Shown: in pieces, positions 1-9,570 of the stretch | Position numbering within the stretch: position 1 is the first letter of the stretch | How the letters are laid out: every line of letters starts with the position of its first letter | Assembly: GCA_963804375.1 (NCBI GenBank) | Contig: CAWDQE010000019.1 | Span: 124,001-188,000 of the forward strand | Source: JANXQG01 sp963804375 | GTDB lineage: Bacteria > Planctomycetota > Planctomycetia > Pirellulales > Thermoguttaceae | Direction: 5' to 3' | DNA length: 64,000 nucleotides | Position numbers and translations under genes: made by a program | The notes under the pieces: model-generated | Told to the model about the DNA's origin: nothing | The model's database searches: none | The model's input: only the letters and a program-made list of their open reading frames with translations

Positions 1-913
1 TCATTTGGAACAGGCCCTGGGGAAAAATCTGGCCGCGATCGTTGTATTCCCAACGCGTGTAGAGCACTCGGCCGTCGGGCGTCACGGTGGGGTAATTCGA
101 GTGGACCTGGTCGAAACCGAGGCGGCGCAGATAGCGGCCCTCGCCATCGCACGTGTAAAGGTTACTCACTTCGGTCCACCAGCAATCGACCGTCTGCACG
201 CAACGCGTCGAATTGAAGACAATATGGCCGTTGGGGGCATACGCGCCCTCGTAGTCGGCACAACCGAGTCCAAAGGTCAACTGACGCACGCCGCCACTGC
301 CGATGTTTATCTCGTAAAGATGATAGTCGTCCTGGTCAAGCGACTTCTTCCAGGCGAAGAGGACGCGGCGGCCATCGTAGGAAACGTCCGGATCGCGGAT
401 CACACCCCCAGGATCGGCAACCAACGTGCGCGCCTCGCCATACAGACCGTGCATGAGGAGCAGGCACAGGCTCGATCCCGGCTCGAAGTGGCGCTCAGCC
501 TGGGCGTCGGACTGGCCCTCCGTGTAGGCGTAGTGCGAACCGCCCAGGTTGTAATGCTTGGTGAAGACGATTTGCGGCGCCTTTTGCAGCAATGTGCGGA
601 GACGGGCGGCACGGCGTTCCGCGCAGGCCCGAAGATACAACTCCTCCCAGCGCGGATCCCTCGGTGTCGTCGCGACCTTGTCGAGCGTCGCCAGCGCGGC
701 CTGCAACTCGGTTGTAGCAGCGGTCAGGTCCCCGGCAATGCGTTTCGCCGCGTGACTGTAGGGGCCCCCCTTGAGCAGACCGTCCTGGAGCCGCCAATCT
801 TCGGCAACGTCTTTCGGAGGGTTGCCCTGACGGGAAGACGTCTGGCCCCATGCCCCTCGGCAGCAGATTGCCGCGAAGGCCAGTGCGAACAAGATCAGCT
901 TCTCCCGTGACAT
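1..913 (-). CDS. HzsA-related PD40 propeller protein (partial)
   Basis: The first 304 residues are visible; the C-terminal part runs off the left edge. The start codon at 913 opens a Sec-type signal peptide (MSREKLILFALAFAAICC...), so the protein is exported. Near residue 150 comes a WD40/PD40-like blade (PDVSYDGRRVLFAWKK), and near the window edge the motif TPDGRVLYTRWEYNDRG. That motif is characteristic, from family knowledge, of the secreted planctomycete and verrucomicrobial proteins related to the middle domain of hydrazine synthase alpha. These relatives lack the anammox context, and nothing here suggests hydrazine synthesis. The exact role is unknown; a periplasmic beta-propeller is the safe description. 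A long open frame on the opposite strand over the same bases has no protein-like features. Confidence 0.75.
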   Translation of the reverse strand, partial: MSREKLILFALAFAAICCRGAWGQTSSRQGNPPKDVAEDWRLQDGLLKGGPYSHAAKRIAGDLTAATTELQAALATLDKVATTPRDPRWEELYLRACAERRAARLRTLLQKAPQIVFTKHYNLGGSHYAYTEGQSDAQAERHFEPGSSLCLLLMHGLYGEARTLVADPGGVIRDPDVSYDGRRVLFAWKKSLDQDDYHLYEINIGSGGVRQLTFGLGCADYEGAYAPNGHIVFNSTRCVQTVDCWWTEVSNLYTCDGEGRYLRRLGFDQVHSNYPTVTPDGRVLYTRWEYNDRGQIFPQGLFQM

Positions 914-1157
914 TCAATCAGCACTCGCAGGCCCGGGCCTTTTCCAAAGCCGTTCCAACTCCCCACGGTCCACTATTCTAGCCAAGGCACAACCACAAGG
1001 TCAACCGGATGGCTGCCGCCTCTGATTCTCCGGCAACATCCTGGGGGCGCTTGACAACACCACGACGCGCAACGAAACTCATGTCATCGGGCTGCCGTAG
1101 CGTGATTTCGGCGGTTCCCACGAAGCTACTCGTCCAAACCCAAGGGAGCTCGCAAAT

Positions 1158-2189
1158 ATGTTATGCACGCATCGCACGTTACTCGGCCTCATCGCGTTGA
1201 TCGTCCTCGGGATAAATGGGACCGAAGAGCCCGCTGCCGCACAATCAAGCGGCAAAGCCGATGCCTGGCCGGCTCTTGCGTGGCAGAAGGCTACACCGTC
1301 TCCCTTTGCGCGAGTCGAGTCGCCGACCGCCATGGTTAACGACAAGCTCTACTTGTTCGGCGGATTCACCGACGATCTGGACGCATCGAATCAAGTCAAC
1401 GTCTATGATCCGGCGAGCGACTTGTGGACACGGAAGAAAGACATGCCGGCGCGACTCACGCATCTCAATGCGGCGGTCGACGGAAATACGATTTGGTTCG
1501 CCGGCGGTTTTAAGGGGAAACATCCTGGGCCGGTCACCGCTGAAGTGTGGAAATACGACATTGCTTCGGACACCTGGACCGCCGGGCCGCCGCTGCCGGA
1601 ACGGCGAGCGGGAGGCGGCCTTGCGATCCTGGAACGCAGATTACATTACTTTGGCGGCTACAAAGCCGATCGCGACTCGAATGCCGGTGATCATTGGAGC
1701 CTGTCGCTCGAAGGGGGGAAAGACTGGCGGCGCGAAGCGGATTTACCCGACCCGCGGGGCCACGTGAGTGCAGCGGTGCTGGATGGCAAGATCTACGCAC
1801 TGGGCGGCGATCATGGCCACGACATCACGCAGATTGATGTGAACTCCTGCCACCGGTTTGATCCCGCCACGAAAAAATGGAGCGAGATTGCCAGTCTTCC
1901 GGACGGACGCAGCCATTTCGAATCAAGCACAATCGTTTACAAGGGCCGGATCTTAATCGTCGGCGGGAGGTGCAATAGCTCCCAACCGCCGCGAAACGTT
2001 GTGGGCGACTTGCTACAGTACGATCCCAAAGCGGATACGTGGCAGGTCGTCGGCAACATGCCCGAGAAACTGCTCGCTCCGGCGGCAGCGATCATTTCCG
2101 CACGCATCGTGGTTACCGGTGGCGGATTGAATAACCCGCGGCCACTCACGGCCACCACGAGGATCGCGGCACTTCCGGCCGGCGAGTAA
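1158..2189 (+). CDS. Secreted kelch-repeat beta-propeller protein
   Basis: A 343-residue protein. Residues 1-29 form a signal peptide ending near AAA-Q. The rest is a series of kelch blades with the usual pattern of hydrophobics, paired glycines and a Tyr-Trp pair: LYLFGGFTD, IWFAGGFKG, LHYFGGYKA, IYALGGDHG and ILIVGGRCN, each followed by VYDP...W or FDPATKKW. This predicts a five- to six-bladed propeller acting outside the cytoplasm. The start is supported by an AGGGAG ribosome-binding site at 1143-1148. It is divergent from the HzsA-related gene and convergent with the next gene. Kelch propellers bind proteins or glycans; no catalytic residues can be assigned. Confidence 0.85.
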   Translation: MLCTHRTLLGLIALIVLGINGTEEPAAAQSSGKADAWPALAWQKATPSPFARVESPTAMVNDKLYLFGGFTDDLDASNQVNVYDPASDLWTRKKDMPARLTHLNAAVDGNTIWFAGGFKGKHPGPVTAEVWKYDIASDTWTAGPPLPERRAGGGLAILERRLHYFGGYKADRDSNAGDHWSLSLEGGKDWRREADLPDPRGHVSAAVLDGKIYALGGDHGHDITQIDVNSCHRFDPATKKWSEIASLPDGRSHFESSTIVYKGRILIVGGRCNSSQPPRNVVGDLLQYDPKADTWQVVGNMPEKLLAPAAAIISARIVVTGGGLNNPRPLTATTRIAALPAGE

Positions 2190-2354
2190 TCCAACGATCG
2201 TTGGCGCCGGAAGCCGGCCCGGAAAACCGGTGCAACCAGGCCGGCTCACGGACCGATCCGGGCGTCCAGCGGCGCGGCGGGCAGTCCCGTCTTGTTCCAG
2301 AGGCAGTGCGTTCTGCCAACGCGTTCTCCCCAGTGTCTATTCGCCGCCTTTTCC

Positions 2355-4125
2355 TCAATTCGCTCCGACCATCCTCCTTTCATACTCCTCCCGCGCCTCC
2401 TTGGCACGTTCGGCGTCGAAACCCTCCCAGCCGCCAGGGGCGGGGAGCCAGGGCACTACGACTTCCTCGTACGCAGCCTTCTTCGTCTGCTTCCGCTCGG
2501 CGATTTCCTTCTTCAGCGCCGCAACATAACGGGCCTTTTCGTCGGCCGTATAAACGTGCGCCTGACCGGCGATGCCCGGCGAAGTTCCCCGCACCGACTC
2601 CCACTGCTCGATTGCACGCTCGCACAAGGCGACCTGCATCGCATAGAGCGGCTTGCGCTCGCGTGCCCACTGGGCTTCATGCTGCCAGTACTCCTGCTCC
2701 GGCTGGAAGGTCGCCGGTAGTCGCCCGGGCACCGAAGGCAAGTGCGCCGTGAAACCGAAGCATAGTCTCGCATCGACCATATCGCAGCACAGCGCGCCCA
2801 AAGTGAAGTTCTTCGCAACCCCGCCGCGCGTGGCCGTCAAGACATAGCGGTCGTCGCGGATATGCGCCCGCAGTCGCCACCATGAGTCGTCGCTCCTGAT
2901 CCTCATCACCGCGTCAATCGCCGTGCGCACTCGTTGCTGTTCCGACCAATCGTAATCTCCGCCGAAAAGCGGGATCGTGGCATCGCCGACCGTCACCAGC
3001 CGTGGTGGCTTGTTGTGGCTGGCCATGGCATCCAGCAGCGCTTCCAAGGGTTTGCCCGGGGCCGAGCTGGCATACAGCCGCAAGAGATTCTCGGGGCCCA
3101 TCGGCGAACGGACACACTTGATCTTGAAGTCTTCGGGCCGGACGGTCCCGGGGTTCGCCCGCATGCAGGCTTGCGCGGTATAGTTATCGTCGATCATGTG
3201 CTGCTGGAAACGCGTCAGCGTCAAGATATTGGGAGTGAGGACCTGTTCGTGGGCCGCCGCGTTTTCATTTCCAGGTCGTGCGAATGAATCGCGACCTAGC
3301 CGCGAAAGGGAGCTTGCGCCGCGGATGAACTTCTCGTCTCCAAGGCAAAAGACGTTGCTTCCCTCTTCACCGGCGATCAACGCATCCGTCGACGCGTCGG
3401 CCGAGGCGGCCGCCGCTTCAGGCGACTTGCCTTCGCGAATCGCTTCCCGGTAGCGTTCTTGGTAAATCAGCTCGCGGCCGCGATCGAGGAACGGATTGAT
3501 GAACCACACCTGGTCGCCCGGCAGCAGACTATCGTTCCCCGGCCGCCGTTTCCAGAGCAGGTCCTCGCCGCCGTTGGGCAACCCGCCGGGAATCTCCCGA
3601 TCGCCAATCAGCCGATTGAGTGCCGCCAAGCCTGCTGTATTGCGCGTCTCGCGGAAGTATTGAATGTATCCCTGGATGAGGATCAGCGAAGAGTACTTGT
3701 AGCAGCGAATGCGCGGAATGGGAACGCCATCGTTTTCGTGCACGACCCACAGGTCGGCGATGGCTTCGACGGGCGTGCTCTCAGGGGCCACGACAAACAC
3801 ATCATTGGACAACTTCCAGTGTTTGGGGTTGCGCATTTCGGGATAATCGTCGTCCGGCCTGATGACGGTCCCGGTCAGCGTCGCTTTGAGAACTTGCAGG
3901 CGCACTTCCCGCTCTGCTTCGCCCAGCGCGGCCTTCTTCAGGATCTCGCGGGCGCGCGAGGATCCGCTCCTGATCCGCTGTCAAGGGAGGGGTAGAACCC
4001 ATTTGCCGGGGCGAAACAGTTTGCTGCCCTGGCAAGGGCATCGCGCAAAGCACGATCAGCAAGAGCAATAGGGACGCAGGAATGCGGCAGACGGTCGTAC
4101 GCGGGCACGAGAATATTGATTGCAT
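2355..4125 (-). CDS. Secreted protein of unknown function, frameshifted
   Basis: Two minus-strand frames together make one gene of about 590 residues. The first (from 4125) supplies a signal peptide (CRIPASLLLLLIVLCAMP) and reads through ADQERILAR. The second (to 2355) continues as REILKKAALGEAEREVRLQ. The switch falls in a GCGCGC tract at about 3948-3960 and fits a two-base loss or one-base gain. The mature protein contains IRCYKYSSLILIQGYIQ, later LLPGDQVWFINP and GSNVFCLGDEKF. These weakly recall the Cys-centred helix and the GD..YF.NP / GEN...LGD strands of bacterial protein-glutamine gamma-glutamyltransferases. I regard that as a hint only. The C-terminus is a charged helix. Sequencing error or a pseudogene are both possible. 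Confidence 0.6.
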
Positions 4126-4169
4126 GATTGGTTAGATGGTTTTCGGTGGCATCAAAGTACGTCAGGCTA

Positions 4170-4198
4170 ATGGTACCCTGGGCACACCGCGCGGGCAA
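4170..4198 (-). promoter_or_regulatory. Candidate sigma70-type promoter
   Basis: On the minus strand TTGCCC (4193-4198) is followed after 17 bases by TACCAT (4170-4175). This would start transcription near 4163, about 38 bases before the start codon at 4125. Matches to consensus are moderate, so this is a prediction from spacing and position only. Confidence 0.35.
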
Positions 4199-4598
4199 GT
4201 GGGGCGTGGCGGAACGCCACGGGCTGGCCTTCTTGCAATCCGCCCAAGTCTTACCCACATACACGTCACCGGTTCGCGCATACAGGAACTCGCTGCCCGG
4301 CCATGACTCACGTCGATCCACGACTTCACGGCGGTTCTTGGCAAGGAGAGCCCGTGGGGACCGAGGTGCCCTTGCCGAGCGAATGACTTCGCCCCGTTGG
4401 TTTTTTTGCTCGGTTTTACTGGCTGGTGTCATAATCGTTATGACCGTCACAACCCGCAGGCCTCGTCGCACAAAGACGTTCACCCGTTGGCGACCTTTAT
4501 CACGGGTCGAATAGGCAGCGCTCATGGGCAATGGCAGCTTTTCGATCTATGCTTGTGAGGCATCACCCTGCATGGAGAAACCTTCGGGAGAAACTGAC
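4199..4598. other. Intergenic region without a convincing gene
   Basis: Open frames exist on both strands, including a 197-codon minus frame reading FLYARTGDVYVGKTWADC. They lack ribosome-binding sites and recognisable domains, and their composition (very rich in Arg, Ala and Ser) is that of GC-rich non-coding DNA. A decayed gene fragment on the minus strand cannot be excluded. Confidence 0.4.
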
Positions 4599-5039
4599 AT
4601 GCAATTCTTAGTGGTTGTTTGGATTTGCTCAGCAGTTGTGGCCACAGTCGTTGGAAGCCAACGGCGGGCCGCTTTGGGCGGTTGCTTCTTTGGTCTTTTG
4701 CTCGGTCCCCTCGGAATTTTCATTGCTTGCCTATTGGATGAGCGTTTCAACTGCCCGCAGTGCGGTGCTCGCCTCAACGGAGACAAGCAACATCCGTACC
4801 CACTTTGCCCGTACTGCAAAACCGAGCTCGTCTGGACCCAATGTGGTCCAAGAGCCGCGTCGCTGAAGCCTATTGAATTACCTGTACGCCGTGACCTGCC
4901 TGGACCACCGAGGCATGACGAAGATGACAAAGACGACCTCGAGAGACTTCTTAAGGGGGATAGTGTGCCTCCAAAGTTTGATGAATGGGGACGGCCTTTG
5001 CAACAAGGAGGTTGTGCCACGTTGATCAGGGCAAAGTAG
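4599..5039 (+). CDS. Small membrane protein with zinc ribbon
   Basis: A 146-residue protein. The start at 4599 is chosen over in-frame upstream codons because GGGAGAA lies just before it and the protein then opens directly with a membrane segment (QFLVVVWICSAVVATVVG). A second hydrophobic stretch (GGCFFGLLLGPLGIFIACLL) follows, with a short loop between. After it comes a rubredoxin-type zinc knuckle, CPQCGARLNG...CPYCKTEL, then an acidic, probably disordered tail (HDEDDKDDLERLLKG). The topology is two transmembrane helices with a cytosolic zinc ribbon. The family is not identified; such proteins are common as uncharacterised membrane proteins. Base composition is less GC-rich than the neighbours. 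Confidence 0.65.
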   Translation: MQFLVVVWICSAVVATVVGSQRRAALGGCFFGLLLGPLGIFIACLLDERFNCPQCGARLNGDKQHPYPLCPYCKTELVWTQCGPRAASLKPIELPVRRDLPGPPRHDEDDKDDLERLLKGDSVPPKFDEWGRPLQQGGCATLIRAK

Positions 5040-5251
5040 CGGCGTGCCGCTGTAGACAAGGGAGGGAGAGCTAATCGTCAAAAAAAGTCATACGTATTCT
5101 CGGACTTCCCGAAAAACCACCGTCTACAAGACAATCGGCCGGGCCCCGAAACACCTACGATTCGTGAGGCTCGGGCAAGATCGGCAGATGGCACCCCACG
5201 GGGACGGTCTGGCGCTGCGAGAACGGAGCGCTTTTGGGGCCGCTTACTGGC
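5040..5251. other. Intergenic region
   Basis: No gene recognised. A minus-strand frame ending at 5155 (...TVPVGCHLPILPEPHES) looks slightly protein-like and may be the decayed end of a former gene, but it has no start signal or domain. Confidence 0.3.
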
Positions 5252-5280
5252 TTGACTTCCTTGGGCAGCTTATTTAGACT
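5252..5280 (+). promoter_or_regulatory. Candidate promoter of the 5399 oxidoreductase gene
   Basis: TTGACT (5252-5257) and TAGACT (5275-5280) are separated by exactly 17 bases, close to a sigma70-type promoter. The start would lie near 5287, giving a leader of about 110 bases. Confidence 0.45.
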
Positions 5281-5398
5281 CCTTAGACGGCTACGATCTT
5301 GCCTTCCCGTTTCGGGCCGGAAATCGATCGTACCGCAGTCCATCACAGGCGTGGGACAACTTCTACCGGGCAGATGAGCAAACGCAGGGAATCCCGCC

Positions 5399-6703
5399 AT
5401 GAATCGAACGCCCCGTCGAGCTTTTCTCCGATCCGCATTAGCCACCGTGTCCGTGCCTTGTCTGATTCCTGCCGCGGCGATGGGGGCCAATGGTGCGACC
5501 TTGCCCTCGAGCAAGATCACCCTCGGGGCGCTCGGCGTGGGCGATCAGGGCACACGGGATATGCGCGCGTTTCTCAATTACGAGGACGTGCGCGTGACTG
5601 CGATTTGCGACGTGAACAAGCGGAACGCGTCGGCCGCGCGGAAAATCATCGCCGACGCGTACGGCAAGCCGGATGTCAAGCTGTTCGCGGATTTCCGCGA
5701 GATGAATGCCGATCCCAGCATCGATGCGATCCTGATGGTCCTGCCCGTGCATTGGCACAGCATTCCGTCGGCCGACGCCATCCTCCGTGGCAAGCACCTC
5801 TACCACGAAAAACCGATGGCTTTGTCCTTCGAGGAAGCCCGGCGAGTCCGTGCGGCCGTGCGAAAAAAGGGGGTGGTGTTTCAGTTCGGCACCCAACAGC
5901 GATCGGATTTGTATTTCCGCTGGGCCTGTGAACTGGCCCTCAACGGACGCCTGGGCAAGGTGCAACAGATCGAGGTTTCCGTGCCGGGAGGCCGGCGGAG
6001 CGAGTTGCTTTCCGAGCAGCCGGTGCCAGACTACCTGGACTGGGACCGCTGGGTCGGTCCGGCCGCGAAAACGCCGTTCAACGAACAGAAACTCATTCGT
6101 GACTGGCACGAGAACATCGCGAACTTCTCGCTGGGGATGATTGCCTGCTGGGGCATCCACCACCTGGACATCGCGCAATGGGGCAACGGCACGGACGCCA
6201 CGGGTCCCTCCACGGTGCAGGGAACGGGCGAATTTCCCACGGCGGGAACTTGCGACGCGATCCTGAACTGGCAGGTCCGCTTCGAGTACGCCGGCGCGGC
6301 GCCCGTGACTTTCGTGAACAACGGCCGCGGCCCGGACTTCGGTGTTAAATTCATCGGTGATTCCGGCTGGGTCCATGTCAACCGCGGATCCATTCGTGCC
6401 AACAACGATCAACTCCTTCGTGATCCGCAGAACAAATCAGGCCGCATGGGCATCAAGCTTCCCGTCAGCGGCGACCACTATCGTAACTTCCTCGACGCCG
6501 TCCGAAAGGGCGGCCGTGCGATCTGCGATATTGAGACGGCCGTGCGGAGCGACACGCTCTGCCAGATTGCCTACATTGCCGTCAAACTGGGCCGTAAGCT
6601 CCGCTGGGACCCGAAAGCCGAGCAGTTCGCGGACGACCCCGAGGCCAACCGCTTGCTTGCCGCTCGGTCCTTCCGCGGGCCGTGGAAGTTGCCCGAAGTG
6701 TAG
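5399..6703 (+). CDS. Tat-exported Gfo/Idh/MocA family oxidoreductase
   Basis: A 434-residue NAD(P)-dependent oxidoreductase of the Gfo/Idh/MocA family, which act on sugars, inositols and related polyols. Residues 1-30 form a twin-arginine signal (TPRRAFLRSALATVSVPCLI), so the protein is exported folded with its cofactor. The Rossmann domain follows (ITLGALGVGDQGTRDM; VTAICDVNKRN), then the family motif YHEKPMALSFEEARRVR with the conserved Glu-Lys-Pro and a C-terminal alpha/beta domain with GIHHLDIAQWG, where the His-Asp pair is usually catalytic. Substrate cannot be told. Planctomycetes carry dozens of such genes, typically in polysaccharide breakdown. It appears to be transcribed alone. Confidence 0.9.
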   Translation: MNRTPRRAFLRSALATVSVPCLIPAAAMGANGATLPSSKITLGALGVGDQGTRDMRAFLNYEDVRVTAICDVNKRNASAARKIIADAYGKPDVKLFADFREMNADPSIDAILMVLPVHWHSIPSADAILRGKHLYHEKPMALSFEEARRVRAAVRKKGVVFQFGTQQRSDLYFRWACELALNGRLGKVQQIEVSVPGGRRSELLSEQPVPDYLDWDRWVGPAAKTPFNEQKLIRDWHENIANFSLGMIACWGIHHLDIAQWGNGTDATGPSTVQGTGEFPTAGTCDAILNWQVRFEYAGAAPVTFVNNGRGPDFGVKFIGDSGWVHVNRGSIRANNDQLLRDPQNKSGRMGIKLPVSGDHYRNFLDAVRKGGRAICDIETAVRSDTLCQIAYIAVKLGRKLRWDPKAEQFADDPEANRLLAARSFRGPWKLPEV

Positions 6704-6958
6704 AGATCCTATTCGCTGAGAGTACCAAGATGCCCAATCCCTGGACCGGAAAAGGAAACCCGTATACGCGCGGAGTGTTGGCTAACTAATACGGACGGCC
6801 AACTACATAAGTAAGGCGCACGGTCGTCGAAATTGGTATCAGAAAACCACAAAGAAGGCTGTTTTTATTATACACATGAGAAGAAATCACCCTGGCGATT
6901 GAAGAACGCGCCCTCGTCGGAAGGGGGCTGGCGGATGTACCCAAGAAATGGGGTTCCC
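6704..6958. other. Intergenic region upstream of the redox operon
   Basis: No gene seen. The stretch is relatively AT-rich between about 6840 and 6895 and could hold regulatory sites. I found no clear CRP or FNR palindrome. Confidence 0.4.
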
Positions 6959-6987
6959 TTGACCACAGCGTATCGGGAACACATAAT
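6959..6987 (+). promoter_or_regulatory. Promoter of the redox operon
   Basis: TTGACC (6959-6964) is followed after exactly 17 bases by CATAAT (6982-6987). Both are five-of-six matches to the sigma70 consensus. Transcription would start near 6994, about 38 bases before the first gene at 7032. This is the best promoter near the operon. Confidence 0.55.
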
Positions 6988-7031
6988 TGCCTTGCTAGTG
7001 ACGGTTCTTTTCGCGAGGCAATACGGAGCGC

Positions 7032-8018
7032 ATGCCCTTGAGAGGCGAGCTTGTGCCCATCGGTCCCAGAGACCTGCGATTACCATCGAAATGGATCCTG
7101 TTCGTTGCCCTGAGTATGGTCCTGATCGCGGCGGTCTATTTGAGCTGCGCGATGGGCAAACCGGCGTGGCCGGGCGGGAGCAGCCCGGTGGGACTCGCGT
7201 GCGGCGTCGTGGCGGCCGTGATTATGCTCTTCGAGGTCTTTCTCTGGCCGCGGAAGAAGGTCCGTTCCTGGCGCATCGGCTCGGCCAAGATCTGGCTGCG
7301 GGCGCATACCTGGCTGGGACTGCTGACCGTTCCCCTGATCCTCTTCCACAGCGGCTTTCTCTGGGGAGGGCAATTGAGCACGGTTTTGACCGTTCTCTTC
7401 ATCGTGGTGATCTTGAGCGGACTGTTCGGTGTTCTCGTGCAGTGGATCCTGCCGCGCTGGATGCTGGAAAAACTGCCGGCGGAGACGATCTATTCGCAAA
7501 TCGACCATGTGTCCGAGCAGAATTATGGCAGCGCCGCTGAACTGGTGGCCGCGGCGTGTGGCAAGCCGCTGGAAGGCTGGTTGCAGGCCATGCCCGGCGA
7601 GGACAAGGCCGAGCGGCCGTTTGTCGTGGTCGGCGCGGTGCGGAGCGAAGGGAGCGTCTGCGGCAAGGTACTGGAGACGCGGCTGCCGCTGACGGCGCTG
7701 GACAATGTCGAGCGGCTGGGCGACGGCTTTGAGAAGACGATCGGGCCCTACCTGCTTCGCGGCGGAGCGTCGGGCTCGCCGCTGCGCAACGTGGCAGAGA
7801 GCGCGACCTGGTTTCGCGATTTGAAGCGGGAGCTGCCGCCGGCGGCGCACGGAGTGGTCGACGCCCTGGCGGGACTATGCGAACAGCGGCGGGAGTTCGA
7901 CGTGCAGCGTCGCGTGCACGCCTGGCTGCACGGCTGGTTGTGCATCCATGCGCCGCTGTCGGTTGCCCTGATTGGTCTGATGTTCCTTCATGCGTTCATC
8001 GCCTTGAAGTATTGGTGA
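7032..8018 (+). CDS. Diheme cytochrome b-like membrane protein
   Basis: A 328-residue integral membrane protein with hydrophobic segments near residues 20-40, 53-72, 92-111, 115-140 and 302-325, and a soluble loop of about 160 residues before the last helix. Two helices each carry a His pair with 13 residues between: H92/H106 (HTWLGLL...FHSGF) and H306/H320 (IHAPLSV...LHAFI). H-x13-H in two helices is the ligand spacing of diheme b-type cytochromes, so this protein probably carries electrons across or into the membrane, perhaps at a quinone site. It is the first gene of the operon, followed after nine bases by the decaheme cytochrome. It fits no family I can name with certainty; PepSY- or b561-like proteins are alternatives. 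Confidence 0.65.
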   Translation: MPLRGELVPIGPRDLRLPSKWILFVALSMVLIAAVYLSCAMGKPAWPGGSSPVGLACGVVAAVIMLFEVFLWPRKKVRSWRIGSAKIWLRAHTWLGLLTVPLILFHSGFLWGGQLSTVLTVLFIVVILSGLFGVLVQWILPRWMLEKLPAETIYSQIDHVSEQNYGSAAELVAAACGKPLEGWLQAMPGEDKAERPFVVVGAVRSEGSVCGKVLETRLPLTALDNVERLGDGFEKTIGPYLLRGGASGSPLRNVAESATWFRDLKRELPPAAHGVVDALAGLCEQRREFDVQRRVHAWLHGWLCIHAPLSVALIGLMFLHAFIALKYW

Positions 8019-8027
8019 CGATTGGAC

Positions 8028-9551
8028 ATGGCAGCACCCGAATCGAGCAAGCGGCGTGCCACGCGCATCCCCTTGGACTACTTCAAGCGTCCCAACCGGT
8101 GGGAGCGGGCCAAGCTCGTTTTGACGCTGCTGGCGGTGCTGGTCGCCGCCGTTTGGTGGACATCGGGCGCACTGCTGGGCCGGCAGGCGGCGCTGCACGC
8201 ACCGGCCCCCGTGGCAGCCGTGCACCAGACATGGAACGACCAGTGCAATGCCTGTCACGCGGCGTTCCAGCCGGTCTGCGGCGATGCCCTGCCCACGGCC
8301 TGGCAAGGCGGAACGCCGCTCGCCGATTCCCTGTGCGCAAGCTGCCATGCCGCTCCCGCACACCAGGTCGCCGAGATCAAAACGCAAGTGCCCGGTTGCG
8401 CTTCGTGCCACCATGAGCACCGCGGTGAAGATGCCTCGCTCGTCCGCGTGGCCGATCGCTCTTGCACCGAGTGCCACGCGGCCATCGATCAACACACTGA
8501 CCCGCACGCGCTCGGAGGGCGAGCCGCCCGCGAACAATTGGCCAACGTGACGCGGTTCGACAAGGACCACCACCCAGCCTTCCGCTCGGCTCGCAAAGAT
8601 CCGGGCCGCATCAAGTTCTCGCACTTCCAGCACATGATGCCCGGCCTGCACGAGCACGGGGGAGACGACAGGCAGCCGATGCGGCTTTCGGACATCCGCG
8701 ACCCGCAACAGCGGGAGCGTTACCGCCGGCCAGGGCAAGAAGACGACAACCTCGTGCAACTCGAGTGCAGTTCCTGCCATGTGCCTGACGGCGGCGATTT
8801 CGGCCTGAAACAAGTGGCCGGCATGCCGCAATCGATCTTGCCGGCACGTTCCACCGGCGCTTATATGGTGCCCATCACGTTCGAGAACCAGTGCCGGGCC
8901 TGCCATGTGCTGGAATATGACCCGCGAAACCCGGCCTCCACGGTGGTGCACCGGCAAAGCCCTGAAGAGTTGCGCCGCACGCTCCGGCAGGCCTATGCCG
9001 CAGAATACCTCGCGGGGAATCCGAAGCTACTGGAGGTGTTCATCCCATCGGCGCCGTTGCCCAACCAGCCGCTCGCGCCTGAGGCCGAGCAGGCGGCACA
9101 ACGCATCAAGGATAAAGCAGGTACGGCCGAGCAGTATCTCTCTCAAGCCGTCTGCGGCAAGTGCCATTATGGTCCGCCGGCGGATCAACCTGGCTTGCAG
9201 CCGGTGGCTGCGGCGGACCTGCCGGCGGTGTGGTTCACCGCCGCGCTATTCGATCATCGTGCCCACCGTGCGATCGATTGCCGCGTCTGTCATGCGGCGG
9301 CCTACGCCGACAACGCCAAGGCCTCGAAGGATGCCAAGGACGTCCTGGTCCCGCAGATCGACATCTGCCTGAAGTGCCATGCGCCCCACAAGGGTTCCAC
9401 GACCGATCCGCAAGGCGGGGCGCGGTTCGACTGCGTCGAGTGCCACCGCTACCACAATGGCGCGGCGCCGCTGGCGGGCCCTGGGGCCAAGAGCGAGTGT
9501 CCAGCGCGAACGATGAATATCGAGCAATTTCACAGGGGAACACCCCCATAG
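8028..9551 (+). CDS. Membrane-anchored decaheme cytochrome c
   Basis: A 507-residue protein with a cytosolic basic N-terminus, one membrane anchor (residues 30-50, LVLTLLAVLVAAVWW) and a periplasmic domain. It contains ten CxxCH heme sites in order: CNACH, CASCH, CASCHH, CTECH, CSSCH, CRACH, CGKCH, CRVCH, CLKCH and CVECH. The ATG at 8028 is preferred to the TTG six bases upstream. The scattered His residues (HHEHRG, DHHPAF, HFQHMM) could be distal ligands. It probably links the cytochrome b-like protein to other periplasmic or surface redox partners. A palindromic repeat separates it from the next gene, but strand and spacing still suggest one operon. Confidence 0.85.
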   Translation: MAAPESSKRRATRIPLDYFKRPNRWERAKLVLTLLAVLVAAVWWTSGALLGRQAALHAPAPVAAVHQTWNDQCNACHAAFQPVCGDALPTAWQGGTPLADSLCASCHAAPAHQVAEIKTQVPGCASCHHEHRGEDASLVRVADRSCTECHAAIDQHTDPHALGGRAAREQLANVTRFDKDHHPAFRSARKDPGRIKFSHFQHMMPGLHEHGGDDRQPMRLSDIRDPQQRERYRRPGQEDDNLVQLECSSCHVPDGGDFGLKQVAGMPQSILPARSTGAYMVPITFENQCRACHVLEYDPRNPASTVVHRQSPEELRRTLRQAYAAEYLAGNPKLLEVFIPSAPLPNQPLAPEAEQAAQRIKDKAGTAEQYLSQAVCGKCHYGPPADQPGLQPVAAADLPAVWFTAALFDHRAHRAIDCRVCHAAAYADNAKASKDAKDVLVPQIDICLKCHAPHKGSTTDPQGGARFDCVECHRYHNGAAPLAGPGAKSECPARTMNIEQFHRGTPP

Positions 9552-9570
9552 ATAGGGCTTTTCCGAAATT

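Noticed and set aside
5..910. Plus-strand open frame of about 300 codons at the left edge
   Set aside because: The minus strand over the same bases encodes a signal peptide and HzsA-related motifs; the plus frame has no domain.
1..913. Hydrazine synthase and an anammox organism
   Set aside because: HzsA-related middle-domain proteins are widespread in non-anammox planctomycetes, and no hydrazine genes are seen here.
3938..4531. Minus-strand frame of 197 codons upstream of the frameshifted secreted gene
   Set aside because: It overlaps the signal peptide of the real gene in another frame and has Arg/Ala-rich, domain-free composition.
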